Assembly (NCBI GenBank): GCA_020724125.1
Contig: DYHM01000002.1
Span: 1 to 26,958 of the forward strand
Length of the DNA stretch: 26,958 nucleotides
Reading direction: 5' to 3'
Source of the DNA: Patescibacteria group bacterium
GTDB lineage: Bacteria; Patescibacteriota; Minisyncoccia; Minisyncoccales; CG1-02-41-26
A program made the translations under genes and the position numbers. The notes under the pieces were generated by a model. The model saw nothing but the letters and a program-made list of their open reading frames with translations. It searched no databases and had not been told where the DNA came from. Positions 1 through 7,900 of the stretch are shown in pieces (position 1 is the first letter of the stretch; each line of letters starts with the position of its first letter).

Positions 1-177
1 GTAAATATCAAAATAATAAATTCGTACAATTAAGGCGATCGCAGTAATTCTACGATTATGCTTATCGATGCCATTGATATTATTGATGCTATTGATAAGA
101 GAGAATAGTGTAATAATCTAAGATAAAAAAAAATAAAAAAAGATTTTATAACCACTAATAACCACTAATGAAGCGCT
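1..177. other. Upstream leader, no gene recognised
   Basis: I see no convincing gene here. Positions 64-97 are a low-complexity run built on ATTGAT units. A possible but weak promoter is TTGATA (92-97), 16 bases, then TAATCT (114-119). Just before the glycosyltransferase start there is a 10-base tandem repeat, AACCACTAAT, twice. No Shine-Dalgarno motif precedes the ATG at 178. The left edge may hold the unseen 3' end of another unit. Confidence 0.3.
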
Positions 178-1296
178 ATGAAAATTTTTTATCTAATAAC
201 AAAATCAGAGACTGGCGGAGCTCAAACCCATATTTATCAATTGAGTAAATATTTTAGCGAAAAGAAAGACGAAGTGGCCGTGATGAGCAGTCCGGGCGGT
301 TGGCTGGAAAAAGAAGTTAAAAAGTTAAAAATTAAATTTTATCCTAATGAATATCTGTCAAATACTTTAAATCCGATAAAAAATTTTTTAGCAATAAAAA
401 AAATAAAAGAAGCGATTTCCGATTTTAAGCCCGATTTGGTTTCTTGTCATAGCACCAAAGCCGGGTTTTTGGGAAGATTGGCTATTAGAAATAAAATTCC
501 AACAATCTTTACTGCTCATGGCTGGGGTTTTACCTCAGGTGCGCCATTCTGGAGAAAATTGTTAATCCTGTGCGAAAAATTAGTCAGCCAATTTTGCCAG
601 AGAATAATTTGTGTTTCAGAATTCGATAAACAATTAGCTTTAAAATATAAAATAAGTCAACCAGAAAAAGCGATAGTTATTCATAATGGCGTTGAAATCA
701 ATGAGATTCAAAACTTAAATCAATTTAAAATTCCACCAATTAAAATTATTTTCTTGGGAAGATTAGCCAAACCAAAAGACCCATTATTGTTATTGAAGGC
801 ATTCTCAGAGATTTCACCGCATTTAAAAAGAGACGTTGAGGTTTTTATTATCGGCGATGGTCCTCAAAAAAAAGAAATTGAAAAATTTTTAAAACAACAA
901 AAAGAATGTTTTTTGGAAAAAGTAAAACTCCTGGGAGAGTTGCCAAGAGAAGAAATTTTCGAACTCTTAAAAAGGTCTCAGATTTTTGTTTTAACTTCTC
1001 ATTGGGAAGGATTTCCTCGTTCAATTTTAGAAGCGATGACTTATGGTTTGGCAATTATTGCTTCTGACGTTGGGGGAGTAAAAGAAATAATTGAAGATTG
1101 TGGAATTTTAATAAAAAGAAATGACAAAAAAGGATTAAAAGAATCTCTGTTTAAATTATTAAAAAGTCCTCAATTGATTCAAGAAATGGGAGAAAAGGCA
1201 AGACAAAAAGTAAAAGAAAATTTTTCTCTTGAAAAAATGCTTAAAAAAACAGAAGAGATTTATTCCGATCTGTTTTTTTTAAAAAAAAATGGTTAA
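178..1296 (+). CDS. Glycosyltransferase family 4 (GT4, GT-B fold)
   Basis: A 372-residue retaining glycosyltransferase that should move a sugar from a nucleotide-sugar donor to a lipid or glycan acceptor at the cytoplasmic face of the membrane. The N-terminal domain has the family's GGAQTHIYQLSKYF stretch and HSTKAGFLGRLA near residues 91-102. The C-terminal donor domain has FLGRLAKPKDP, VFIIGDGPQKKEIE and the EX7E pair (E277 in EGFPRS, E285 in ILEAM). Length is normal for GT4. It overlaps the next gene by 8 bases, so the two are probably cotranslated in a surface polysaccharide or glycolipid pathway. Donor and acceptor cannot be read from sequence. No Shine-Dalgarno motif is seen before the ATG. 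Confidence 0.93.
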   Translation: MKIFYLITKSETGGAQTHIYQLSKYFSEKKDEVAVMSSPGGWLEKEVKKLKIKFYPNEYLSNTLNPIKNFLAIKKIKEAISDFKPDLVSCHSTKAGFLGRLAIRNKIPTIFTAHGWGFTSGAPFWRKLLILCEKLVSQFCQRIICVSEFDKQLALKYKISQPEKAIVIHNGVEINEIQNLNQFKIPPIKIIFLGRLAKPKDPLLLLKAFSEISPHLKRDVEVFIIGDGPQKKEIEKFLKQQKECFLEKVKLLGELPREEIFELLKRSQIFVLTSHWEGFPRSILEAMTYGLAIIASDVGGVKEIIEDCGILIKRNDKKGLKESLFKLLKSPQLIQEMGEKARQKVKENFSLEKMLKKTEEIYSDLFFLKKNG

Positions 1297-2320
1297 TGAA
1301 CAAAAAATAAAAATTTTGATTACCGGGGGCGGGGGATACATAGGCAGTCTTTTGACCGACTTTTTTCTTAGAGATCCGGAAGTAGAAAAAGTTTTAGTTT
1401 TGGATTTAAAAGATGCGTCGATTTTCCCGTTTCCTAAAAATTCTAAACTCGTTTGGTTTAAGAGCGATTTAACCAGTCAGAACTGGCAAAATGAGGTTTT
1501 AAAACAAGAACCTATTGATGTGGTTATTCACTCGGCTTTTATTCTGCGCCGAATGTATGGAAAAAAAGGAGAGAAACTTCAAGAAAAATACAACATTCAG
1601 GGTTTTGATAATTTAGTTAATTTTGTTTTTAAAAATAAAATTAAAAATTTTATCTGTTTTGGCAGCGCGGCAAGTTACGGCGCCAGAAAAGAAAACAGAA
1701 TTGATTACAAATTTAAAGAAACTGATTTATTAAAAGAGGAAACTTATCTTTATGGAATTCAGAAAAAAACCTGTGAAGAACATTTAAGAAAGGTTTATGA
1801 ACAAAGAAAAGCGACAGGAGATTTTATTCCTCAAATACGAATTCTTCGGCCCGTTTCTATTATTGGGCCAAAGGGCCGAAAATTTTTTAAGCGATTTGGT
1901 CTAATTGAAATGTTTACTAGTTCTTTTTTTCCTTTTATTTTTCAGGCTGATAAAAATTCTCTAAGACAATTCATTTACGAAGGTGATGTTGTTAAGGCGG
2001 CAACAATGTTTGTTAAAGAAGATATTCCCGGCGAATACGAAGTTTACAATTTAGCCCCTCCCGATTATCTTCTTTTTTCAGAAATCGCTAAAATGTTTAA
2101 AAAAATTACCTTGCCTCTGCCAAAATTTTTGGTTCGTTTGATTTGGCGACTTTCCTGGCATTTAACTCGCGGCAGAATCCCCTTGTCGCCAGATAGCGCT
2201 AATTCATTTATCTATCCCATTATTCTTGACGGCGCAAAAATCACCCAACAAACAAAGTTTCAATACCAATATAATTCCTCTGAAGCGTTATTAAGTTTAA
2301 ATACTAAAAAAGGTTATTAG
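1289..2320 (+). CDS. NAD-dependent epimerase/dehydratase (extended SDR)
   Basis: A 343-residue Rossmann-fold nucleotide-sugar epimerase or dehydratase. The N-terminus carries the dinucleotide-binding GGGGYIGS motif (residues 13-20). The conserved acidic end of strand 2 is VLDLKD. The catalytic set is visible as FGSAASYG (Ser) and YGIQK (the YxxxK pair). The C-terminal half (IRILRPVSIIGPKG, then RQFIYEGDVV) is the usual substrate lid of the extended SDR family. It overlaps the preceding glycosyltransferase by 8 bases in another frame, which suggests it supplies or modifies that enzyme's sugar donor. Exact substrate is unknown. It ends in TAG, so TAG is used as a stop in this genome. Confidence 0.92.
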   Translation: MVNEQKIKILITGGGGYIGSLLTDFFLRDPEVEKVLVLDLKDASIFPFPKNSKLVWFKSDLTSQNWQNEVLKQEPIDVVIHSAFILRRMYGKKGEKLQEKYNIQGFDNLVNFVFKNKIKNFICFGSAASYGARKENRIDYKFKETDLLKEETYLYGIQKKTCEEHLRKVYEQRKATGDFIPQIRILRPVSIIGPKGRKFFKRFGLIEMFTSSFFPFIFQADKNSLRQFIYEGDVVKAATMFVKEDIPGEYEVYNLAPPDYLLFSEIAKMFKKITLPLPKFLVRLIWRLSWHLTRGRIPLSPDSANSFIYPIILDGAKITQQTKFQYQYNSSEALLSLNTKKGY

Positions 2321-2382
2321 CTAAATGAAAACAGAACGCTTTAATTCGACCTTTATTCAAGTAGTAAATAAAAAAGAAAGTG

Positions 2383-2438
2383 AAACTCCCAACTGTCCCA
2401 AGACTGTCCCAAGGCGCCGGGGTTTCAAAAACAATAAA
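2383..2438 (+). repeat. Dispersed hairpin element, copy 1 (terminator-like)
   Basis: Lies 62 bases after the epimerase stop. It starts AAACTCCCAAC and ends GGGGTTTC followed by AAAAACAATAAAA, the same ends as the element at 10136-10182. Its middle differs: an exact 11-base tandem duplication ACTGTCCCAAG (2392-2402, 2403-2413). The A/C and G/T ends can pair loosely, so it may act as a terminator, but the stem is poorer than in the other copies. Confidence 0.5.
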
Positions 2439-2499
2439 AAAAGAAATAAAAAAAGGAAGAAATTATTAAAAAAAATTTAAAACCTTATTGAACAACATT

Positions 2500-2532
2500 T
2501 TTATTACTCATTTATTACTCATTTATTACTCA
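2500..2532. repeat. Three 11-base tandem repeats over a stop codon
   Basis: Three exact copies of TTTATTACTCA (2500-2510, 2511-2521, 2522-2532). Read on the minus strand, each unit is TGAGTAATAAA and together they form the 3' end of the PAP2 gene. Because 11 is not a multiple of 3, the array encodes the last residues (MSNK) and then brings a TGA into frame at 2519-2521. Confidence 0.9.
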
Positions 2533-3052
2533 TCGGACAGGACGTCCAGGATTTTACTATTTTCCATACTCCCAAAATAATTAAACTCGCAATAATAACC
2601 CCTCCTAAAACATCTGAAGGATAATGGATGCCGGAAAAAATTCTGGCAAAAGAAATCAAAAAAGCGCCAATCAAAGCAAGAACTCCTAATTTTTTATTAA
2701 ACAAATAAATACTTAATCCCAAAACAAAGGCAATAACAGCGTGGTCGGAGGGAAAAGATTTATCTTGAACGTGTTGAATTAGCTGAATAATGTCATCTTG
2801 CTCAACAAAAGGTCGCGGCCTAAAATAAATCAAAGATATCAATTGACCCAAAAGCCAAGATAAAATAGATGAACTTAAAGCTAAAATAAGCAATTGAATT
2901 TTTTTCTTTTTTTCTTTTAAGGTAAAAAATAAAAAAATTAAAACTAAAACCAAACCGAAAATTAGATATTCAGCGCAAAATATTAAAAAACTATCAAGCC
3001 AGATATTTTTTCCAACCAGACCATTAATGATTTGAAACAATTGAAGATCCAT
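2519..3052 (-). CDS. PAP2-family membrane phosphatase (undecaprenyl-diphosphatase-like)
   Basis: A 177-residue integral membrane phosphatase. The three PAP2 active-site motifs are present in order: FRPRPF (residues 77-82), PSDH (101-104) and R137...GIHYPSD with H143 and D147, the last forming the nucleophile/charge-relay part. Hydrophobic segments at about 24-44, 53-76, 105-117, 122-140 and 148-164 surround them. Proteins of this size usually dephosphorylate undecaprenyl pyrophosphate or another lipid phosphate on the outer face of the membrane, recycling the carrier used by glycan pathways such as that of the glycosyltransferase nearby. The substrate is inferred from the family. The C-terminal four residues are encoded by an 11-base tandem repeat. 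A TATAAT lies only 6 bases upstream of the ATG. Confidence 0.9.
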   Translation of the reverse strand: MDLQLFQIINGLVGKNIWLDSFLIFCAEYLIFGLVLVLIFLFFTLKEKKKKIQLLILALSSSILSWLLGQLISLIYFRPRPFVEQDDIIQLIQHVQDKSFPSDHAVIAFVLGLSIYLFNKKLGVLALIGAFLISFARIFSGIHYPSDVLGGVIIASLIILGVWKIVKSWTSCPMSNK

Positions 3053-3058
3053 AAAAAC

Positions 3059-3064
3059 ATTATA
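3059..3064 (-). promoter_or_regulatory. -10 box of the PAP2 gene, probably leaderless
   Basis: On the minus strand this is a perfect TATAAT ending 6 bases before the start codon. Initiation about 7 bases downstream would begin the transcript at or next to the ATG. No clear -35 box or Shine-Dalgarno motif is visible. Confidence 0.5.
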
Positions 3065-3104
3065 ACATTTTTTAGTCCGAAAGTTATTTGGTTTTAGACA
3101 AAAT

Positions 3105-3135
3105 AAAAATAGGGAGTATACGATTCCCTATTTTT
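3105..3135 (-). terminator. Intrinsic terminator of the 97-residue gene
   Basis: A perfect 11-bp stem (AAAAATAGGGA at 3105-3115 pairs with TCCCTATTTTT at 3125-3135) with the 9-base loop GTATACGAT. On the minus strand it is followed by a T-rich run, as expected of a terminator for the gene ending at 3184. It also separates that gene from the PAP2 promoter. Confidence 0.7.
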
Positions 3136-3137
3136 TT

Positions 3138-3176
3138 AAAATCCCCCCGCCCCTTCCCGTCCCCTGGGGAGATTTT
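3138..3176 (-). repeat. Dispersed hairpin element, copy 2
   Basis: AAAATC (3138-3143) pairs with GATTTT (3171-3176), extended inward by CCCC/GGGG around a C-rich loop. The left part, AAAATCCCCCCGCCCCTT, nearly matches the copy at 26731-26747. It lies directly after the stop of the minus-strand 97-residue gene and just before its terminator. Confidence 0.5.
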
Positions 3177-3183
3177 GTTTTTT

Positions 3184-3477
3184 TTAAGATTCCAGTCTCC
3201 TTAGTCCTAAAACCGCAACAACCCTTAAATCGGGCAATGAGGAAAATACTAATTCGTATTGACAGTAATTAGAATTTTCTCCAATTATCCCATTTTTTTT
3301 CAGAAAATTTCGGCATAAGCTAAGTTTTTTTTTCATCGACGTTCTCCCGAGTTTTTTCTTCATTGTTTCTGAAATCGTTACGATCCCAAGAAAATTCTCC
3401 ATTATTACCTCTATCCCATAGCCTATCTTTTGTAATTCTTCAATTATTTTGATGTTTATGCTTTCCGAAAACTTCAT
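3184..3477 (-). CDS. Hypothetical protein, 97 residues
   Basis: I do not recognise a family. The start is fixed by one of the best Shine-Dalgarno sequences in the window, AAAGGAGGTG, ending 8 bases before the ATG at 3477. A GTG at 3489 lies inside that motif and is too close to be used. The product is small and basic, begins MKFSESINIKIIEELQKIG and has no membrane segment. The middle (KKKLGRTSMKKKLSLCRNFLKK) is strongly positive, so nucleic-acid binding is possible but unproven. The C-terminus is hydrophobic (LVFSSLPDLRVVAVLGLR). It has its own terminator downstream. The strong ribosome-binding site is the main argument that it is real. Confidence 0.65.
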   Translation of the reverse strand: MKFSESINIKIIEELQKIGYGIEVIMENFLGIVTISETMKKKLGRTSMKKKLSLCRNFLKKNGIIGENSNYCQYELVFSSLPDLRVVAVLGLRRLES

Positions 3478-3850
3478 TCTACTTTTCACCTCCTTTTTCT
3501 ATTTTTTTATTTTCTTTATTTCTATCTAACTAATTGATTTTTTCTATCTATATAAATAAAAAAGACTTCCCCTTTTTCTCTAATTCAATATTCAGTTTTA
3601 AAAAAACTAAATTTTTTCTACCAAAAATGTTATCACAACTATTATAAAAGTCAAGGCCTTTTTCAACAAAAGAAAAAAGATTTAAAATTTTCAATTATCA
3701 ATTTTCAATTTTCAATGAATTTTCAATTTTCAATTATCAATATTTTGAAGCTGTTGAATAATTAGCTTCTTTTAAAGACATAAATTTTAGGTTAAAATAG
3801 AAAAAGAAGGTCGAAAATGTGTTTAATAAAGTTGAAATATCATTTCTGGA
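3478..3850. other. AT-rich intergenic region with heptamer repeats
   Basis: A roughly 370-base stretch without a gene. It holds the Shine-Dalgarno motif of the minus-strand gene at its left end, a TATATA-containing A/T-rich stretch near 3545-3560 that may be part of that gene's promoter, and the heptamer array at 3688-3740. Before the AbiE palindrome, a possible -35 box (TTGAAA near 3831) precedes the first abiEi pseudogene. I see no RNA gene. Confidence 0.5.
3688..3740. repeat. Seven-base tandem array (TTTTCAA/TTATCAA)
   Basis: Seven heptamers: TTTTCAA, TTATCAA, TTTTCAA, TTTTCAA, then a TGAA interruption, TTTTCAA, TTTTCAA, TTATCAA. Similar heptamer-period sequence occurs at 13867-14166. Confidence 0.85.
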
Positions 3851-3871
3851 AGTATACCATATTAGTATACT
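3851..3871. promoter_or_regulatory. Palindromic operator abutting abiEi pseudogene 1
   Basis: AGTATAC (3851-3857), a 7-base spacer, and GTATACT (3865-3871) form a perfect inverted repeat ending one base before the ATG at 3872. AbiEi antitoxins are known to repress their own operon by binding inverted repeats in the promoter, so this is the likely operator. TATACC at 3853-3858 may double as the -10 box. Confidence 0.6.
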
Positions 3872-4519
3872 ATGAGAAACGAGGATGCAAAAATTAAAAA
3901 GATAATTTCTTTGGTGGAAAATTTGCCCTGTTTCAACCTTGATGACCTTATTCCAATTGAAGGAGATAAAACTTATCTAAAAATTTTTTTTCTCGCTATG
4001 AAAAACGCGGAAAACTGATTAGATTAAAAAAAGGGATTTTATACCACAAAAGAATATATTGACGAACCTCAGAAAAGAAATGTTTTCTCTTCTTTTTTAG
4101 ATTTTTTAGCCAATGGTTTATATGAGCCCTCTTATTTAAGCTTAGATTACATCCTCTATCAGTATAATCTTTTAACCGAATTTCCAACTAATTTTACTTC
4201 AATCACAATAAAAAAAACCGCGGATTTTTCTAATAAATTTGGCAATTTTTTCTATCGTAAAATAAAAGACAATTTATTTTGCGGTTTTAAAATAATTAAA
4301 GATAGCGATTTCGTTATTTTAAAAGCAACTAAATCCAAAGCTCTTTTTGATTTTTTATATTTAAGGAAGAATGTTTTGATTAACAAAAAATCATTAGAAG
4401 AATTAAGATTGAATTTGGATAATTTTGACAAAATTAACCTTAAAGAGTTTGAAAAATATATTAAACTCGAAGGTTCAAAAAAGATGAAAGAAATTTTTAA
4501 TTTATTATGGAAACAGTAA
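3872..4519 (+). pseudogene. abiEi-like antitoxin, two frameshifts
   Basis: A broken AbiEi-family antitoxin of a type IV toxin-antitoxin system (winged-helix transcriptional autorepressor). The first frame runs from ATG 3872 to a TGA at 4016-4018. After the T8 run at 3984-3991 the homology moves to another frame (SRYEKRGKLIRLKKG), and after the A7 run at 4026-4032 it returns to the first frame (GFYTTKEYIDEP through FNLLWKQ, TAA at 4517-4519). Nine Ts and six As would restore one open frame of about 215 codons. The winged-helix half (FNLDDL, then YEKRGKLIRLKKG, then Y) and the longer C-terminal domain are recognisable. Its end overlaps the start of the toxin gene by 13 bases. Sequencing error in homopolymers is the main alternative. 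Confidence 0.75.
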
Positions 4520-5328
4520 AAATATATTTAAAAGATTTATTAAGTAAACCAATCTCAAAAAATCTTCTTTTTAAAAGAAATCTTTTAAAGGAGTATTTTT
4601 AGGTTTTAGTTTTAGATTTTATTTATTCCCATCTAAAATACAGTCAGTTGGTTTTCTATGGCGGTTCTTGTCTTTGTTATTGTTTTGGCATGCCTCGCCT
4701 TTCTGAGGACCTTGATTTTGTAGATCTAAAAAGAAAAATTAAAATTTTACAATTAGCCGAGGATCTAAAAATTTATTTCAAGAAAAATACTGACATAGAT
4801 TTAAGTATTACCAGCCAGAAGTTCAGGATTTATTTAAAATTTCCCCTGCTTTATGAATTAAAGATAGCAAAAAAACCAGAATCTAATTTACTTTTCTTAA
4901 AAATTGAGATTTTCAAAGAGTTTGATTTTTGCAAAAACTACAAGGTTGAAATTTTGCCTTTATTCAAATTCAATAAGTCAATTTTAATAAAAACATTTGA
5001 CTTTCCCACTTTAATGGCAACCAAATTGAGGGCAATTTTATACCGAAAATGGGAAAAAACTAACAAAAAAGGTAGAATTTCAATTAAAGTTAAAGGCAGA
5101 GATTATTTTGATTTAATGTGGTATTTAGAAAAAGGAATTGAGCCGAATATAAAATGCGTTGAAAACATTAAAGATAAAAGCGAGCTAAAAGAAAAACTTT
5201 TGAAAATTGTTGAAAAAATCGACCCGAGAAGCATTCAATTAGATTTAGAACCATTAATAGAGAACAAAAATTATGTTAAAAATCTTTCCAAAAACATCAA
5301 AGAAATTTTAATAAGGAAATTAAGATAA
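4507..5328 (+). pseudogene. abiEii-like nucleotidyltransferase toxin, amber interrupted
   Basis: The toxin half of the first AbiE pair, a nucleotidyltransferase-fold protein. From ATG 4507 the frame reads METVKIYLKDLLSK and so on to codon 31, hits TAG at 4600-4602, and continues in the same frame to 5328. Codon 32 looks like a former CAG. Downstream are the nucleotidyltransferase signature FYGGSCLCYCFG...RLSEDLDF, the conserved KLRAILYRKW helix and GRDYFDLMWYL. Restart at the TTG at 4648 would give a 226-residue protein, but that loses the N-terminal helices just before the GG motif. TAG serves as a normal stop for other genes here, so codon reassignment is unlikely. Family by motif; activity is doubtful. 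Confidence 0.75.
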
Positions 5329-5438
5329 ATAGATTCCTTCCTTAATTCGCCATGAATTCGCCCTGTTGAAAAATTTCGTCCTCTGGGGCGGTTTGGGGCG
5401 GTTAAGCAATCCGCTATCTTTTATTGATTATTATTGAT

Positions 5439-5466
5439 TTGACGAGAATTTAAAATCTATTACAAT
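5439..5466 (+). promoter_or_regulatory. Sigma-70-type promoter of gap
   Basis: TTGACG (5439-5444), 16-base spacer, TACAAT (5461-5466), 32 bases before the gap start codon. Upstream at 5385-5403 there is a GGGGCGGTT direct repeat. Confidence 0.65.
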
Positions 5467-5498
5467 AGAAATTAAGGTAAATTATCCTTCTAAAAATT

Positions 5499-6533
5499 AT
5501 GATTAAATTAGCCATTAATGGATTTGGCAGGATAGGACGTCCCGGCCTTAGAAGAATTTTAGATAAGCATCCTAACTTGAAAGTGGCAGCGATTAATGAT
5601 TTGACTGACGCTAAAACTTTGGCTCATCTCTTAAAATATGATTCGGTTTATGGAATTTATAATAGAGCAATAGGGTTTAACGAAAATTTTCTTTTGATTA
5701 GCGACTTAAAAGACAGGAAACAGATTAGAATTTTGGCTGAAAAAAGTCCTGAAAAATTACCCTGGAAAGAAATGGAAATTGACATTGTTTTGGAATGTTC
5801 GGGTATTTTTACTGATTATGAAGGAGCAAAAAAACATTTAACAGCTGGCGCTAAAAAAGTAATCATCTCTGCCCCCTCAAAAGACCCTGATAAAATTCCT
5901 TCTTTTGTTTTAGGCGTAAATGAAGAAAAACTTGATATCCAAAAATATGATATTATTGATATGGGTTCCTGCACCACTAATTGTTTAGCCCCTCTAGTAA
6001 AAGTTTTGCAGGAGAATTTTGGAATTAAAAGAGGTTTTATGATTACCATTCATTCTTACACTAATGACCAAAGAATTTTAGATTTAGCCCATAAAGACCT
6101 CCGCCGGGCAAGAGCTGCTGGCTTAAATATTATTCCAACCACTACTGGCGCGGCCAAAGCGATTGGCAATGTCATTCCAGAATTAAAAGGAAAATTAGAT
6201 GGTATTGCCTTTCGCGTTCCTACTTCTTGTGTTTCGGTTTTGGATTTAATTTGTGAAGTTGAGAAAAAAACAACCAGAGAAGAAGTGAATTATTTTTTTA
6301 AAAAAGCATCGCAAGAAGAAAGATTAAAAGGAATTTTAGGAATAGAAGACGCGCTTTTGGTTTCTTCTGATTATATTGGCAATTCTTTTTCGGCTATTGT
6401 TGACGCTGAATTAACAATGGCGCAAGAAAACCTGATTAAAATTGTTGCCTGGTATGACAATGAATGGGCTTATGCATGTCGGTTAGCAGGGTTTACTGAA
6501 TATGTTGGGAAAAAATTGAACTTGTTTAATTAA
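5499..6533 (+). CDS. gap: Glyceraldehyde-3-phosphate dehydrogenase, type I
   Basis: A 344-residue GAPDH that converts glyceraldehyde 3-phosphate, NAD+ and phosphate to 1,3-bisphosphoglycerate in cytosolic glycolysis. The NAD-binding motif INGFGRIGR is at residues 6-14, and AINDLTD with D34 suggests NAD rather than NADP. The catalytic Cys is C158 in GSCTTNCLAP and the activating His is H185 in ITIHSYTND. RRARAAGLNIIPTTTGAAKA and the closing WYDNEWAYA are standard. Length is slightly above the usual 330-335. It has its own promoter, and a membrane protein gene follows after 41 bases, perhaps on the same transcript. No oddity in the active site. Confidence 0.98.
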   Translation: MIKLAINGFGRIGRPGLRRILDKHPNLKVAAINDLTDAKTLAHLLKYDSVYGIYNRAIGFNENFLLISDLKDRKQIRILAEKSPEKLPWKEMEIDIVLECSGIFTDYEGAKKHLTAGAKKVIISAPSKDPDKIPSFVLGVNEEKLDIQKYDIIDMGSCTTNCLAPLVKVLQENFGIKRGFMITIHSYTNDQRILDLAHKDLRRARAAGLNIIPTTTGAAKAIGNVIPELKGKLDGIAFRVPTSCVSVLDLICEVEKKTTREEVNYFFKKASQEERLKGILGIEDALLVSSDYIGNSFSAIVDAELTMAQENLIKIVAWYDNEWAYACRLAGFTEYVGKKLNLFN

Positions 6534-6574
6534 AGGTCGAGAAAGTTTGTAAATAAAATAAACATTAAAAAATT

Positions 6575-7039
6575 ATGAATGAAGAAACAATTATTGAAAC
6601 CCCGGTTAAAAAAATAAATGTAGGTAAATTAGTTACTGCCGCAATTGTTATTACTATTGTTGGAATGGTAATAGGTTTTCTCGCTTGCGGCTGGCTTTTT
6701 AATTGGATTTACGGGATTGAACCAACCAATGTTTGGAAATACGGCCCAAACCAAGCGCCAAGCGGAAAAGACATAACTATTTCTTTTATTGGAGAATTGA
6801 TTTTGAGCCTTATTCTGGTTTTTGTTTATGCTGTTCTTTATAAGGGCATTTCTTATGAGGGTTGGAAAAAGGGAGTTAAATTTGGATTTTTAGTCTGGCT
6901 GGTAAGTATTCTTCCGGGAATGTTTGCCACTTATATGTGGATGAATGTAGCTATGGCTTATGTGGTTTATATGACAATTATGGGCTTAATAGTTCTTCTT
7001 GTTAAAGGAGCAATTATCGGCGCTATTTATAAAGAGTAG
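6575..7039 (+). CDS. Four-helix membrane protein of unknown function
   Basis: A 154-residue protein with four predicted membrane segments at about residues 19-46, 70-90, 98-120 and 124-150. A short charged N-terminus (MNEETIIETPVKK) precedes them and a soluble loop with IEPTNVWKYGPNQAPSG lies between helices 1 and 2. The first helix is glycine-rich (VGMVIGFLACGWLFNW). I cannot name a function. Similar small membrane proteins are common in Patescibacteria, but this is from general memory rather than a search. It follows gap by 41 bases. TAG stop. Confidence 0.85.
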   Translation: MNEETIIETPVKKINVGKLVTAAIVITIVGMVIGFLACGWLFNWIYGIEPTNVWKYGPNQAPSGKDITISFIGELILSLILVFVYAVLYKGISYEGWKKGVKFGFLVWLVSILPGMFATYMWMNVAMAYVVYMTIMGLIVLLVKGAIIGAIYKE

Positions 7040-7127
7040 AAAAGGAGATAAAAATAAATAAAAATAAAAAAAATAATAATAATAAAAAAAACAAACTCTT
7101 GCGACCTTATTAAAAAAACAATAAAAT

Positions 7128-7133
7128 TATAAT
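7128..7133 (+). promoter_or_regulatory. -10 box of the ZIP gene, probably leaderless
   Basis: A perfect TATAAT ending 8 bases before the ATG at 7142. Initiation about 7 bases downstream would leave almost no 5' leader. No Shine-Dalgarno motif fits in the gap. The -35 region is unclear: TTATTA at 7107 gives a 15-base spacer and TTGCGA at 7099 gives 23. Confidence 0.5.
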
Positions 7134-7141
7134 AGACCATT

Positions 7142-7900
7142 ATGGATGTTTTTTTTTATATTTTAATCAGCACGTTTTTAATTAGCTTAACCGCTTTTGT
7201 TGGGGTAATAATTTTATTTTTGAAAGACAAAATTTTAAATAAAATTCTTTTAATTTTGGTTTCTTTTGCCGCTGGAGCCTTAATGGGTTCGGCTTTTTTT
7301 CATTTAATACCCGAAGCGATTAAAGAATTCGGGTTTGAAGAAAAAAGCCTTTTAAAAGTGTTTTTACTTTTACTTTTTGGTTTTTGCTCTTTTTTTGTTT
7401 TGGAAAATTTCATCAAATGGCATCATCATCACGTCAGGGAACACCCAGAGATTAAACCCTTTTCTTATTTGCTTTTAATTTCGGACGGCGTTCATAATTT
7501 TATTGACGGCTTGATTATTGCTGGTTCCTTTATTGTTTCCATTCCCTTAGGCATTACCACTGCTTTAGCCGTGGCTTTTCACGAAATTCCCCAAGAGATC
7601 GGGGATTTCGGGATTTTGGTTTACAGCAAATTTAAAAAAACCAAAGCTTTATTTTTAAATTTTTTATCGGCGTTAACCATAGTCTTGGGAGGAATTTTCG
7701 GCTTTTTATTGTCGGAGAAAATAGGGGGCTCTGTGATTTTTCTTTTACCTTTTGCCGCCGGCTCTTTTATTTATATATCCTGTTCGGATTTGATTCCTGA
7801 AATTAAAGAAAAAGTTAGCCAGCAAAAAGTTTTAATTCTTTTCCTTGTTTTTTTATTAGGAATAGGCATAACTTTTTTGTTAAAATTAGCAATGGAATAA
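7142..7900 (+). CDS. ZIP-family divalent metal transporter
   Basis: A 252-residue inner-membrane transporter of the ZIP family, which imports Zn2+ or related ions into the cytoplasm. The conserved metal-binding helix 4 is LLISDGVHNFIDGLIIAG with H118, N119 and D122. Helix 5 is AVAFHEIPQEIGDFG with H147, E148 and E152. An early helix carries HLIPEAI (54-60). The usual His-rich cytosolic loop is short, WHHHH at 93-97. About eight hydrophobic segments are visible, as in the family. It probably has its own promoter. The metal is likely zinc, but manganese or iron cannot be excluded. Confidence 0.93.
   Translation: MDVFFYILISTFLISLTAFVGVIILFLKDKILNKILLILVSFAAGALMGSAFFHLIPEAIKEFGFEEKSLLKVFLLLLFGFCSFFVLENFIKWHHHHVREHPEIKPFSYLLLISDGVHNFIDGLIIAGSFIVSIPLGITTALAVAFHEIPQEIGDFGILVYSKFKKTKALFLNFLSALTIVLGGIFGFLLSEKIGGSVIFLLPFAAGSFIYISCSDLIPEIKEKVSQQKVLILFLVFLLGIGITFLLKLAME

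Noticed and set aside
3996..4187. 63-codon minus-strand frame in the first AbiE remnant
   Set aside because: It is antisense to recognisable AbiEi sequence and has no start signal or homology.
4600..4602. Possible TAG recoding in the AbiEii toxin
   Set aside because: TAG is used as a plain stop for the epimerase and the four-helix membrane protein, and the partner gene is frameshifted as well, so decay is the simpler reading.
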